A stretch of DNA of 34,642 bases from an uncultured Alphaproteobacteria bacterium (GTDB taxonomy: Bacteria; Pseudomonadota; Alphaproteobacteria; HIMB59; GCA-002718135). Below are positions 1 to 8,072 of this stretch, one piece after another. A program made the position numbers and the translations under genes. The notes under the pieces are model-generated. The model ran no database searches. It was not told the DNA's origin and worked only from the letters and a program-made list of their open reading frames with translations. The first letter of the stretch is position 1. Each line of letters opens with the position of its first letter. The stretch spans positions 1-34,642 of the forward strand of contig CACFXU010000011.1 in assembly GCA_902570155.1 (NCBI GenBank), read 5' to 3'.

Positions 1-15
1 AAATAATATCTATAA

Positions 16-798
16 ATGAAAATAAATCTGAGTAAAAAAAATTATGTAATTTCTGCTGGTGCAGATGGTTTAGGTTTTGCAATAGCAAATAAAATAATCA
101 ATTCAGGTGGTAAAGTATATTTATCTGATATAAATAAATCAAAAATTGATAAAATAAATTCAAATAAAAAATATTATAATAAAATATTTGCTCAACATTT
201 AGACTGCACTAATCCAAAAGATATTAAGGCATATTTTAATTCCCTAAAAAACTTAAAAAAAATTGATGGACTAATAAATAATATAGGAATTGCAGGACCT
301 ACAAAGTATCTCCAGAATATTTCTATTGATGAATGGGATAACACAATTAAAACTAATCTAAGTTCACATTTTTATTATACTAAATTTGCTATTCCTTTTT
401 TAAAAAAAACTAAAAGGGCATCAATAATTAATTTATCTTCAACTGCTGGTTTATTTGGTTATGCACAACGTTCACCATATACATCAAGTAAATGGGCAAT
501 AATTGGATTAACTAAAACACTAGCCGTTGAGCTTGGAAAATTTAAAATACGAGTAAATGCAATTTGTCCAGGTGCAGTGAATGGTGATAGAATGGACAGA
601 GTAATAAATGCAAAAGCTAAATTAATTAAATCAACAAGCAAAAAAGTGAGAAAAGAATTAGAGTCAATGGTTTCATTGAATACATTTGTAGAAAAGGAAG
701 ATATTGCATCAATGGCTTTATTTTTATTGAGCGATGCCTCAGAAAATGTATCTGGTCAAATCATGACTGTTGATGGAAATACTGAAAGAATGAATTAG
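16..798 (+). CDS. Short-chain dehydrogenase/reductase (SDR), substrate unknown
   Basis: A 260-residue classical SDR, expected to be a cytosolic NAD(P)-dependent alcohol/ketone oxidoreductase. The sequence shows a Rossmann start with the glycine pattern AGADGLG at residues 14-20, the NNIG motif at 88-91, a catalytic Ser at 141-142 and the YTSSK active site with Tyr155 and Lys159, followed by an NAICPGAV segment as in many SDRs. The length is typical of the family. The ATG at 16 fits the family N-terminus closely. The stop codon overlaps the GTG start of the following GMC oxidoreductase (TAGTG), so the two are probably translationally coupled and act on the same or successive substrates. The substrate cannot be read from sequence. 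The nearby carnitine genes make a hydroxylated amine or hydroxy acid plausible, but that is inference. Confidence 0.9.
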   Translation: MKINLSKKNYVISAGADGLGFAIANKIINSGGKVYLSDINKSKIDKINSNKKYYNKIFAQHLDCTNPKDIKAYFNSLKNLKKIDGLINNIGIAGPTKYLQNISIDEWDNTIKTNLSSHFYYTKFAIPFLKKTKRASIINLSSTAGLFGYAQRSPYTSSKWAIIGLTKTLAVELGKFKIRVNAICPGAVNGDRMDRVINAKAKLIKSTSKKVRKELESMVSLNTFVEKEDIASMALFLLSDASENVSGQIMTVDGNTERMN

Positions 799-2399
799 TG
801 GATAACAACGCTGATTACATCATTGTTGGTGCAGGATCAGCAGGTTGTGTTTTAGCTAACAGATTGTCTTCACAATCAAAGAATTCCGTAATTTTATTAG
901 AAGCTGGTCCATCCAGTAAAACTTGGAAAGTTGATATGCCAAGCGCACTTCTATATGCAATGCATGATCCAAAGTATAATTGGAAATATTATACAGAGCC
1001 TGAACCATTTCTAAATAATAGATCTTTATATTGTCCAAGAGGTAAAATGATTGGAGGATGTTCATCACATAACGGCATGGTTTTTGCTAGAGGTCATAAA
1101 GAGGATTTTGATAGATGGTCTTCAAGTGGTTTAACTGATTGGTCATATGAAAAAGTTGTACCTTTTTTTAAAAGATTAGAAACTTGGTCTCATGATAGTA
1201 ATGAAAGAGGTAAAGAGGGGCCATTAAAAGTAAATAAATCAAACATAGATAAAAAATATCCTTTATTTAAAAAAGTTTTAGATGCTGCACAAGAAGCTGG
1301 ATATAAAATATTTAATGACTCTAATAATACTGATAATGAAGGTTTTGGAACTTTTGATGTAACAATACACAACGGTGTCAGACAAAGTGTTGCTAAGGCA
1401 TATTTAGAACCAATACAAAATAGAAAAAATCTTACAATAATAAATAATATTGATGTGAAAAAAATTCTTTTTAAAAATAAAACTGCAATTGGTGTTGAAA
1501 CAATTAAAAAAAACATAACAAATAAATATTTAGCAAATAAAGAAGTTATACTTTGTGCAGGTTCAATTAATTCTCCCAAAATTCTTCAATTATCTGGAAT
1601 AGGTAATGAAAAACATCTTAAAAACTTGGGAATAGAAGTAATTAATAATTTAGTTGGTGTAGGAGAAAATTTACAAGATCATTTAGAGATGTATATTCAA
1701 TATAAATCTAAAAAAAATGAAACTTTACATACTTTAGCAACAAATTTTCTCTATCAAGCAATTGAAGGATCAAAATGGTTTTTATTTAAAAAAGGTAGGT
1801 TGGCAAACTCACATTTAGAGTTAGGAGGTTTTGTTAAGTCTGATAAATCATATAATCATCCAAACTTACAATTTCATTTTTTTCCATACTTAGTTATTAA
1901 TCATGGTTTAGAAAATCCTAATTTTGAAGCTTTTCAATTTCATGTTTGTCCAAATAGACCAAAAAGTAGGGGGTTTGTCAAAATTAAAACAAATAACTAT
2001 AAAGATGATCCTAAAATACAATTTAATTATCTTAAGCATGAAGACGATTTAAAACAAATGAGAGAAGGTGTAGTAATTGCTAAAAAAATTTTGTCTCAAA
2101 AAGCACTAAAAGAATATGTTGGCACAGAAATTAGGCCTGGAAAATATATATCTAATCAAAATGAGTTAGATGAAGTTATTAAAAATACATCTGAATCTGC
2201 GTATCATCCGTCATGCACAAATAAAATGGGTGAGGATAAAACTTCAGTTGTAGACCAAAACCTAAGGGTTCATGGAATTCAAAATTTAAGAGTTATTGAT
2301 GCTTCTGTAATGCCAGACATTGTTAGTGCTAATTTAAATGCAACAACTATTATGATTGCTGAAAAGGCTTACGACCAAATAAAGAGTACCGTTAGTTAG
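798..2399 (+). CDS. GMC-family FAD-dependent oxidoreductase, choline-dehydrogenase-like
   Basis: A 533-residue glucose-methanol-choline flavoprotein that oxidises an alcohol to an aldehyde. Visible are the FAD-binding GAGSAG at residues 11-16, a PRGKMIGGCSSHNGM segment typical of GMC signature 1, the signature-2-like CAGSINSPKILQLSGIG, the catalytic His in AYHPSC (about 470) and the partner Asn in SANLNAT (about 514). The 44-residue His-Asn spacing equals that recalled for choline oxidase (466/510). It starts at GTG 798, overlapping the SDR stop by one base; no ATG near the start gives the expected N-terminus. BetA-like choline dehydrogenases are the best-known relatives, and a betaine-producing role would suit the carnitine-to-betaine genes nearby. 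The family is broad, so the substrate remains open. Confidence 0.9.
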   Translation: MDNNADYIIVGAGSAGCVLANRLSSQSKNSVILLEAGPSSKTWKVDMPSALLYAMHDPKYNWKYYTEPEPFLNNRSLYCPRGKMIGGCSSHNGMVFARGHKEDFDRWSSSGLTDWSYEKVVPFFKRLETWSHDSNERGKEGPLKVNKSNIDKKYPLFKKVLDAAQEAGYKIFNDSNNTDNEGFGTFDVTIHNGVRQSVAKAYLEPIQNRKNLTIINNIDVKKILFKNKTAIGVETIKKNITNKYLANKEVILCAGSINSPKILQLSGIGNEKHLKNLGIEVINNLVGVGENLQDHLEMYIQYKSKKNETLHTLATNFLYQAIEGSKWFLFKKGRLANSHLELGGFVKSDKSYNHPNLQFHFFPYLVINHGLENPNFEAFQFHVCPNRPKSRGFVKIKTNNYKDDPKIQFNYLKHEDDLKQMREGVVIAKKILSQKALKEYVGTEIRPGKYISNQNELDEVIKNTSESAYHPSCTNKMGEDKTSVVDQNLRVHGIQNLRVIDASVMPDIVSANLNATTIMIAEKAYDQIKSTVS

Positions 2400-2419
2400 A
2401 GAACTAAAATCTAATATAA

Positions 2420-2599
2420 TTAGATAGTTTTTCTTCTAAGAGTCCAACCGTATCTTTCGCTGTAGTATGCTTCGATACCATCAGCAAGATTAAGGTCGTA
2501 ATTTGAGTCTATAGATCCTTCAAGAACCTTCTTCTCAATAGAGCTCTGCTCTAGGCTTTCTTTTTGGTTATTAATATTTTCTGTTAATTTACTGTTCAT
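2420..2599 (-). CDS. Small 59-residue protein of unknown function
   Basis: A 60-codon reading frame on the minus strand fills the apparent gap between the GMC oxidoreductase and the ScfR-like regulator. It runs from ATG at 2599 to TAA at 2420. The protein is hydrophilic with no signal peptide or membrane segment. The first 28 residues are Asn/Glu/Lys-rich, and the second half contains NLADGIEAYYSERYGWTLRR, which looks like a folded, conserved helix. I do not recognise the family. Support for it being real comes from its ordinary start, codon use like the neighbours, and above all the promoter side: the tandem TTTGTAAA/TCTGTAAA sequence right before its ATG mirrors the one before the diverging regulator gene. 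It is probably a target of that regulator. Confidence 0.65.
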   Translation of the reverse strand: MNSKLTENINNQKESLEQSSIEKKVLEGSIDSNYDLNLADGIEAYYSERYGWTLRRKTI

Positions 2600-2600
2600 A

Positions 2601-2617
2601 TTTACAGATTTTACAAA
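2601..2617 (-). promoter_or_regulatory. Tandem TTTGTAAA-like operator before the small ORF
   Basis: Read on the minus strand this is TTTGTAAAATCTGTAAA, ending two bases before the ATG at 2599. It consists of two 8-mers (TTTGTAAA and TCTGTAAA) with 9-base periodicity. It matches the pair at 2692-2708 in front of the diverging regulator gene. ScfR/RamB-type regulators are remembered to bind TTTGCAAA-like sites, so this is a likely operator for the neighbouring regulator; that assignment is inference. Confidence 0.5.
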
Positions 2618-2691
2618 TACATAATAATATAAAAAAAAACTAGAGTTTTTCTTAGTTTTAATGTAAATAAAATTACTTTGAATTTATTATT

Positions 2692-2708
2692 TTTGTAAAT
2701 TTTGTAAA
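2692..2708 (+). promoter_or_regulatory. Tandem TTTGTAAA operator overlapping the regulator start codon
   Basis: Two exact TTTGTAAA 8-mers at 2692-2699 and 2701-2708, 9 bases apart, the second sharing its last A with the ATG of the XRE/ScfR-like gene. The arrangement is the same as the site in front of the small ORF at 2599. It is probably an autoregulatory operator that blocks initiation when bound. A leaderless or very short-leader transcript would be needed for expression, since there is no room for a Shine-Dalgarno sequence. Confidence 0.5.
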
Positions 2709-4147
2709 TGAATATTGAATCTGATATAAATTTTGGCCCAAGGTTAAAAAAACAAAGGATAAGTAAAGGTTTTTCACAAGCTGAATTATCAAAAACTATT
2801 GGAATATCTGCTAGTTATTTAAATTTAATTGAAAGTGGAAAAAGAAAAATACCGCTTTCTCTACTAATTAAAGCAGCTGAAAGATTAGATATATCAATCA
2901 AAGACTTCTCAACAGAATCTAGCAAACGACTTCTTTCAGACGTAATGGATGTTTTAAGTAATGAAATTTTTGATGATTTAAAGATAACCAATCATGACAC
3001 AAGTGACTTCATTGGTTCAAATCCTAACATAGCTAAAGCATTACTGACAATTAATGATTCTTTTAAAAGCTTTAAAGAAGATATGCAAAATCGACTTGAA
3101 ACGATGGATGTGAATGCAAATCAAATAGAAAAACCAACAAGACTACCTGTAGAAATTGTTTCAGATATTCTTCAAGAAAATAAAAATTACTTTCATGATT
3201 TAGAAATTAGTTCTGAAAATCTAAGAAAAGAAATAGGTCTTGAAACTGGACCTAACATTGGTTCTGGATCTAAATTATCACTTTATCTCAAAGAAAAACA
3301 TGGAATTGAAGTTAAAATAGTAACAATAAACGAAGATGAAAAAATAGTTAAAAGATTTGATGAAAAATCCAAGATTTTTTATCTCTCTGAAATGTTAACT
3401 TACACATCAAGAAATTTTCATTTAGCATCACAAGTTGCTTATTTAGAGGCTAATGATGTTATTAATAAAGTTATTAAAGATAATAATGTTGAGTCAGAAG
3501 AAGTAGAACCTTTGCTTAAACTATCTTTACTAAATTATTATGCTGCTGCTTTTATGATGCCTTATAGTGATTTTTTAAAGAGTGCTAAGTTACATAAATA
3601 TGATGTGGAAATCTTGATGCATCATTATGCTTGTAGTTTTGAACAAGTTACACATAGATTAACAAATCTTCAAAGACCTGGAAACGAAGGAGTGCCATTT
3701 CATTTTTTAAAAACAGATATTGCTGGAAATGTGTCAAAGCGATTTTCTTTATCTGGTATTCATATACCAAGACATGGAGGTTCTTGTCCTAGATGGAATG
3801 TGTATACTGCATTTTTAAATCCTGGAAAAATTCATCCTCAAATATCTAAAATGCCTGATGGAAGAGTATATTTTTGTATCGCAAGAGCTTTCGAGAAAGG
3901 AATTGAAAAACATGGAATGCCTAAAAGTTTTGTTTCGATTGGTTTAGGTTGTGATATGAAATATGCTAAAGATCTAATTTATTCTGAAGGAATTGATTTA
4001 AATAATAAAAAATTACAAATGCCAATTGGAGTTTCGTGTAGGATATGCCCTAGAGTGGAATGTCAGCAAAGAGCTTTTCCTCCAATTGATAAAGAACTTA
4101 AATTAGATATAAAATATCGAGGGACGTCTCCCTACGTTACAATTTAG
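2708..4147 (+). CDS. XRE-family regulator with C-terminal Cys-rich domain (ScfR/RamB/MccR type)
   Basis: A 479-residue cytosolic transcription regulator. Residues about 10-65 form an XRE helix-turn-helix (FSQAELSKTIGISASYLNLIESGKR). The middle, about 150-300, resembles the IrrE/DUF955-derived segment, but the HExxH protease motif is absent, as is usual in this subfamily. The C-terminal part (about 340-479) fits DUF2083, with conserved cysteines including CRICPRVECQQRAFPP near the end. Known relatives control short-chain acyl-CoA, propionate, acetate or glyoxylate genes and sense acyl-CoAs. The gene diverges from a 59-residue ORF with matching operators at both starts. Its stop directly abuts the convergent MDR reductase stop. 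Which pathway it controls here (acetyl/acetoacetyl-CoA made by carnitine breakdown is one option) is inference. Confidence 0.88.
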   Translation: MNIESDINFGPRLKKQRISKGFSQAELSKTIGISASYLNLIESGKRKIPLSLLIKAAERLDISIKDFSTESSKRLLSDVMDVLSNEIFDDLKITNHDTSDFIGSNPNIAKALLTINDSFKSFKEDMQNRLETMDVNANQIEKPTRLPVEIVSDILQENKNYFHDLEISSENLRKEIGLETGPNIGSGSKLSLYLKEKHGIEVKIVTINEDEKIVKRFDEKSKIFYLSEMLTYTSRNFHLASQVAYLEANDVINKVIKDNNVESEEVEPLLKLSLLNYYAAAFMMPYSDFLKSAKLHKYDVEILMHHYACSFEQVTHRLTNLQRPGNEGVPFHFLKTDIAGNVSKRFSLSGIHIPRHGGSCPRWNVYTAFLNPGKIHPQISKMPDGRVYFCIARAFEKGIEKHGMPKSFVSIGLGCDMKYAKDLIYSEGIDLNNKKLQMPIGVSCRICPRVECQQRAFPPIDKELKLDIKYRGTSPYVTI

Positions 4148-5155
4148 TTAAATTTTAACCAACATTTTACCTAAATTTTTACCATTTAGTAGATCTATAA
4201 ATGCTTTAGGAGCATTTTCTATATTTTCATAAATTGTTTCTTTAAATTTTATTTTTCCTTCTGAAATCCAATTTCGCATATCAGTTTCAAAAGGCTCATT
4301 ATCATTTTCATGATCAAAAATTAAAAAACCTTTTATTGTTAATCTTTTTACTAATACGTGAGCCATATTTTTTAGTCCAGCAGGAGCAGAGGTTGAATTC
4401 ATCTGAGATATTCTTCCACAAATAATAATTCTTCCAAAATTTTTCATTCGAAAAATTGCAGACTCTAAAAAATCACCTCCAACATTGTCGAAGTATAAGT
4501 CGAATCCTTCAGGACAAATTTCTTTTAAGTGAAGAACAAGGTTATCAATTTTTTTATAATTAAATGCTACATTAACATTTAATTCATTTTTTAACCAATC
4601 AACTTTTTCATCTGATCCTGTACTAGCATATACTTTGCATCCTAAATTTTTTGCAATTTGACAAACTGTTGAACCAACACTTCCACCTGCTGAAGATACA
4701 AGAATACTTTGTCCTTTTTGTATATTCCCATGATTAAAAAGACCAATATATGCAGTTTGCCCTGTCATTCCTAAAGGCCCTAGATAAGTTTGCAATGGAA
4801 GATTGGAATTTTTTATTTTTTTTAAATTACCACCTTTGCAAACGAAGTTATCTCTCATTCCAAAATTACTGAAAACAACATCTCCTTCTTTAAATTGTGA
4901 ATCTTTTGATTTTTGGACTGACCCAATTGCATAACCTTCCATTTCCTCGCCTAGTAAAAAAGGTGGTTTATAATTTTTACGTTCTGTCATCCTTGCTCTC
5001 ATATACGGATCAACAGATATCCATGAATTAAGAACATGAATATTATTTGTTTCATCTAATTCTAAAGTTTTAGATTTAATTTCAAAATCTTCTTCTTTAG
5101 GTAGCCCCGTTGGTATATAATTTTTTAAAGCTACATATTTTGAGATTATTGTCAT
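4148..5155 (-). CDS. NADP-dependent medium-chain oxidoreductase (CurA/PTGR-like)
   Basis: A 335-residue member of the zinc-free MDR branch that contains leukotriene B4 12-hydroxydehydrogenase, 15-oxoprostaglandin reductase and curcumin reductase CurA; these reduce activated C=C bonds using NADPH. The sequence shows the N-terminal WISVDPYMRARMTE motif of this branch, GMTGQTAYIGL before the nucleotide fold, the VSSAGGSVGSTVCQIAKNLG Rossmann loop and the YFDNVGGDFLE segment. It is the last gene of a tight minus-strand run, 2 bp after the L-carnitine dehydrogenase gene, so it is co-transcribed with the carnitine genes. No carnitine-pathway step is known to need such an enzyme; it may detoxify or process an unsaturated side product such as crotonobetaine-like compounds. 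That suggestion is speculative. Confidence 0.9.
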   Translation of the reverse strand: MTIISKYVALKNYIPTGLPKEEDFEIKSKTLELDETNNIHVLNSWISVDPYMRARMTERKNYKPPFLLGEEMEGYAIGSVQKSKDSQFKEGDVVFSNFGMRDNFVCKGGNLKKIKNSNLPLQTYLGPLGMTGQTAYIGLFNHGNIQKGQSILVSSAGGSVGSTVCQIAKNLGCKVYASTGSDEKVDWLKNELNVNVAFNYKKIDNLVLHLKEICPEGFDLYFDNVGGDFLESAIFRMKNFGRIIICGRISQMNSTSAPAGLKNMAHVLVKRLTIKGFLIFDHENDNEPFETDMRNWISEGKIKFKETIYENIENAPKAFIDLLNGKNLGKMLVKI

Positions 5156-5157
5156 AA

Positions 5158-6078
5158 TTATAATTTATATTTTTTCTTTAATTCTAGCAAATCTATTAAG
5201 AAATTATCTCTTATGTTACTTAAATCTTTTATAGAATGATTCTTTGATTGTTTTTTTGTGCCATCAATGATTTTTTCTTTAAGTTTTTTTGTTAGTTTTG
5301 GAGATTTGAGTTTAGTCCATGGAAGTTTCAATGCTGGTCCAAACTGATCTAGCATATGTTTCATACCCATTTCTCCTCCCGCTAAGTGAAATGTCAAAAA
5401 AGTTCCCATTAGAGCCCATCTCATACCAGGACCATAAGTTATTGCTTCATCTAAATCTTTTGTTGAAGCATATCCATCATTTATAATATGTAAACCCTCT
5501 CTCCACAAAGCTTCTTGCAATCTATCAGATAAAAAGCCTGGTAATTCTTTTTCTACCAATAATGTTTTCATTTTAATTTTTTGATAAAATTTTTTTGCTT
5601 TATTAAGATATAAATTTGTAGTTTTTTTACCTTTTACAATTTCAACCAAAGGGAGAATATATACAGGGTTAAAGGGATGAGCTATTATTAATCTTTTTGG
5701 GTTAATACATTTTGATTGTAAATCTGATGGAAGTAAACCAGATGAACTTGAAGCAATTATTGAATTTGAGGGAGAATATTTACTTATATTTTTTATAACA
5801 TCTTTTTTTAAAGAAAGTCGTTCAGGTACATTTTCCTGAATTAAATCTGCATTCTTCACTGCTTCCTCAATATTGTACACGATTTCCAAATTTTTGAAAT
5901 TGATTTTTGTATTATATAATTTCTTTATAATTAAGTTTGTTCTTGTTATTTCATCTTTTAGAAAATTTAATTGCTGAGAATTTTTATCAAATGCTTTGAC
6001 TTTTATACCATTAGCGAGAAATCTAAGTATCCAGCCAGTACCAATTACACCAGTTCCAATGACAGTAATATTTTTCAA
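5158..6078 (-). CDS. lcdH: L-carnitine 3-dehydrogenase
   Basis: A 306-residue NAD-dependent enzyme of the 3-hydroxyacyl-CoA dehydrogenase fold that oxidises L-carnitine to 3-dehydrocarnitine in the cytosol. Residues 8-16 (GTGVIGTGW) form the NAD-binding loop. The catalytic His-Glu pair fits His134 (AHPFNPVY) and Glu146. The C-terminal half carries the carnitine-dehydrogenase-like stretch GPGMRWALMGTFLTF followed by HLAGGEMGMKHM and the FGPALKLPWTKL segment, which separates it from ordinary fatty-acid enzymes. Some homologues carry a fused C-terminal hotdog thioesterase; here that domain is missing and a free-standing one lies at 7013-7480. The gene sits 1 bp downstream of the BKACE gene, in pathway order with it. 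Confidence in the substrate is good because of this pairing. Confidence 0.9.
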   Translation of the reverse strand: MKNITVIGTGVIGTGWILRFLANGIKVKAFDKNSQQLNFLKDEITRTNLIIKKLYNTKINFKNLEIVYNIEEAVKNADLIQENVPERLSLKKDVIKNISKYSPSNSIIASSSSGLLPSDLQSKCINPKRLIIAHPFNPVYILPLVEIVKGKKTTNLYLNKAKKFYQKIKMKTLLVEKELPGFLSDRLQEALWREGLHIINDGYASTKDLDEAITYGPGMRWALMGTFLTFHLAGGEMGMKHMLDQFGPALKLPWTKLKSPKLTKKLKEKIIDGTKKQSKNHSIKDLSNIRDNFLIDLLELKKKYKL

Positions 6079-6079
6079 A

Positions 6080-6970
6080 TTAAAAATGTTTTTTTAGTTT
6101 TAATTTCTCTCTTGTTTGTTGCGGGGATAAAATAGACGCTCCCATATCTTCAACAATACATCTTGCCTTTTCAACCAACTGTGCATTTGATGCAAAAACT
6201 CCTTTCTTTAAATAAAGATTGTCTTCCAGTCCTACTCGAACATTGCCTCCTAAAATAACTGCTTGTGCAGCCATAGGCATTTGAGATCTTCCAATTCCAA
6301 ATCCAGACCAAATACCTTCAGCAGGTACCATTTCTGCCATTGCTTTCATTGCGCTCGTTGTTGCAGGTGAACCCCAAGGTATACCAAGGCATATTTGATA
6401 AAAAGGAGGGCCATCAATCAAACCTTCTTTATAAAGTTGGTTAGCAAACCATAAATGACCCATTTCAAAAGCTTCCATTTCTGGTTTCACTCCAAGCTCC
6501 TGCATTTTTTTTGCTGCAGTTCTTAGTTGTATCGGTGTATGAATAAATGTCATGTTTGAGTCACCAAAATTTAGTGATCCGCAGTCTAAAGTACAAATTT
6601 CAGGCAATAACTCTTCAACATGTTCTAATCTGCTTAATGCATCGATCATATCTGTATTTGCTCCCACGGGATTTAAAGGATCTTTACCTGTCCCAACTTC
6701 AAAATCACCACCCATACCTGTTGTAAAATTTAAAACTACATCAGTATCAGAAGAGCGAATTCTATCTGCCACCTCTTTATAATAACTTAAATTTCTAGAA
6801 GGTTTACCATCAGGTTCCCTTACATGTACATGAGCTATTGCTGCACCCGCTTTGGCAGCTTCAATTGAAGCATCAGCAATTTGTTTTGGTGTTATAGGTA
6901 ATTCAGGATGTTTGCCTGCCGTATCTCCTGATCCAGTTACAGCACACGAAATTATTACTTCATTATTCAT
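6080..6970 (-). CDS. BKACE enzyme (DUF849), probable 3-dehydrocarnitine cleavage enzyme
   Basis: A 296-residue beta-keto acid cleavage enzyme. The family uses a divalent zinc and acetyl-CoA to convert a beta-keto acid into acetoacetate plus a new CoA ester; with 3-dehydrocarnitine the products are acetoacetate and betainyl-CoA. The sequence begins with [24 protein letters not shown], typical of the family, and has the zinc-binding HVHVR at residues 47-51, FTTGMGG, and the [14 protein letters not shown] and [14 protein letters not shown] segments. It is the first gene of the minus-strand run ending at the MDR reductase and is followed by L-carnitine dehydrogenase, the characteristic carnitine pairing. 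The diverging thioesterase would complete the route to glycine betaine. The family is certain; the substrate rests on context. Confidence 0.92.
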   Translation of the reverse strand: MNNEVIISCAVTGSGDTAGKHPELPITPKQIADASIEAAKAGAAIAHVHVREPDGKPSRNLSYYKEVADRIRSSDTDVVLNFTTGMGGDFEVGTGKDPLNPVGANTDMIDALSRLEHVEELLPEICTLDCGSLNFGDSNMTFIHTPIQLRTAAKKMQELGVKPEMEAFEMGHLWFANQLYKEGLIDGPPFYQICLGIPWGSPATTSAMKAMAEMVPAEGIWSGFGIGRSQMPMAAQAVILGGNVRVGLEDNLYLKKGVFASNAQLVEKARCIVEDMGASILSPQQTREKLKLKKHF

Positions 6971-7012
6971 TATTTTAAACTACTATATTTTATGAATTAA
7001 TAAAGAAAAACA

Positions 7013-7480
7013 ATGAAGATATATTTAAATTCAGGAAGAGTTAAAAAAGAATGGACTGATTACAATGGTCATATGAATTTGGCATTTTATATTCATCTTT
7101 TTGATGCTGGATGGGAAGTTCTTTTACAAAAATTTAATATGGGTGAAACTTCTGCAAAAACAGATAAGAAAACTACTTTTGCCGTAGAGTCACACACAAC
7201 TTATGACAAAGAAGTGAAAGAGGGTGATGAAGTAGATATTAATTTGTTATTTCTTGATAGGGATAAAAAAAGATTAATTTATAAATTAGAAATGACACAT
7301 AAGCTTGAAGGATACAGAGCAGCAACAACAGAAGTTTGTTCTTTGTATGTTGATTTAAATATTAGAAAAGTTTTTGAATTAGAATTAGAAAAGCAAAAAG
7401 ATATAGACAAATTTATTCAAGAAAATAAAAATAACTTTGATCCAGGTAACCTTACACTAATCAACAAGTTAAAAAAATAA
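7013..7480 (+). CDS. Hotdog-fold acyl-CoA thioesterase, probable betainyl-CoA thioesterase
   Basis: A 155-residue 4-hydroxybenzoyl-CoA thioesterase-type protein. The family motif D-x-NGHMN is at residues 16-22, followed by YIHLFDAGWE with an acidic residue at 31; the rest matches a single hotdog domain of usual length. In carnitine catabolism a thioesterase releases glycine betaine from the betainyl-CoA made by BKACE, and in some species this domain is fused to carnitine dehydrogenase. Here it is a separate gene diverging from the BKACE gene, with 42 bp between the starts that must hold both promoters. Its stop lies immediately before the convergent HD-domain gene. The function is inferred from context and is likely but not proven. 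Confidence 0.85.
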   Translation: MKIYLNSGRVKKEWTDYNGHMNLAFYIHLFDAGWEVLLQKFNMGETSAKTDKKTTFAVESHTTYDKEVKEGDEVDINLLFLDRDKKRLIYKLEMTHKLEGYRAATTEVCSLYVDLNIRKVFELELEKQKDIDKFIQENKNNFDPGNLTLINKLKK

Positions 7481-8059
7481 TTATAAATTTCTATAAGGTG
7501 TTCTATTAAATATTCTTTGAACCATTGGAACAAATTCTTTTAAAGGAATTGTATCATAATTTGGATCAAATGATGCTTGATCCCATCTTTCACAAAAATC
7601 TATAGTGTCTTTAAAGAATTCATGACCTTTGAATTTATCTCTTAGATTTCTATCTTTTCCATAATAATGATTATAGTAGTAGGCTTGAAACAAACCGTGT
7701 TGTTCTACTATCCATCTTGTTTTTTCAGAAACAAAAGGTTTTAATACCGCAGCTGCAAGTTCAGAATGATTAAGAGGTGCAATTTCATCACCTATATCAT
7801 GCAATAAGGAAGCTACCACCATTTCTTCAGAAGCTTGTTCACGTAACGCTCTTGATGCAGTTTGAAGAGAGTGCTCTAATCTAGATACCTTATAGCCACC
7901 TAGAGAGTTGTCTAAACTTTCTAGTACTCTTACTATTCTATCAGCTGTACCTTCAATAAATTTATCTTCAAAGTTAGCAAGAAGTTCATAATCCTCTTTA
8001 TCACCATGTTTCATTTCAGTGAATTTTACTTCATCTTTAGACATGAAATAATTATACAT
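7481..8059 (-). CDS. HD-domain protein, PhnZ/TmpB/MIOX-like mixed-valent diiron oxygenase candidate
   Basis: A 192-residue single HD domain. The metal ligands expected of the diiron oxygenase branch are all present: His63 (LEHSLQTA), His87-Asp88 (LLHDIGD), His98 (LNHSE), His121 (VEQHGLF) and Asp160 (ERWDQASFDP). A plain phosphohydrolase often has fewer. The 24-residue spacing from the first His to the HD pair equals that recalled for PhnZ. In the PhnZ/TmpB pair, the HD enzyme oxygenates a substrate hydroxylated by a gamma-butyrobetaine-hydroxylase-like partner; no such partner lies in this window. It stands between carnitine and agmatine genes, so a quaternary-amine or related substrate is plausible. 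The start may instead be Met6 (8044), giving 187 residues, because the first residues MYNYF look unlike the rest. Confidence 0.82.
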   Translation of the reverse strand: MYNYFMSKDEVKFTEMKHGDKEDYELLANFEDKFIEGTADRIVRVLESLDNSLGGYKVSRLEHSLQTASRALREQASEEMVVASLLHDIGDEIAPLNHSELAAAVLKPFVSEKTRWIVEQHGLFQAYYYNHYYGKDRNLRDKFKGHEFFKDTIDFCERWDQASFDPNYDTIPLKEFVPMVQRIFNRTPYRNL

Positions 8060-8072
8060 ATTTTTAAATTTT

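Noticed and set aside
1190-1579. 129-codon minus-strand frame inside the GMC oxidoreductase
   Set aside because: Lies wholly within a well-supported conserved coding region on the other strand; the hydrophobic translation is that expected from reading AT-rich coding DNA backwards.
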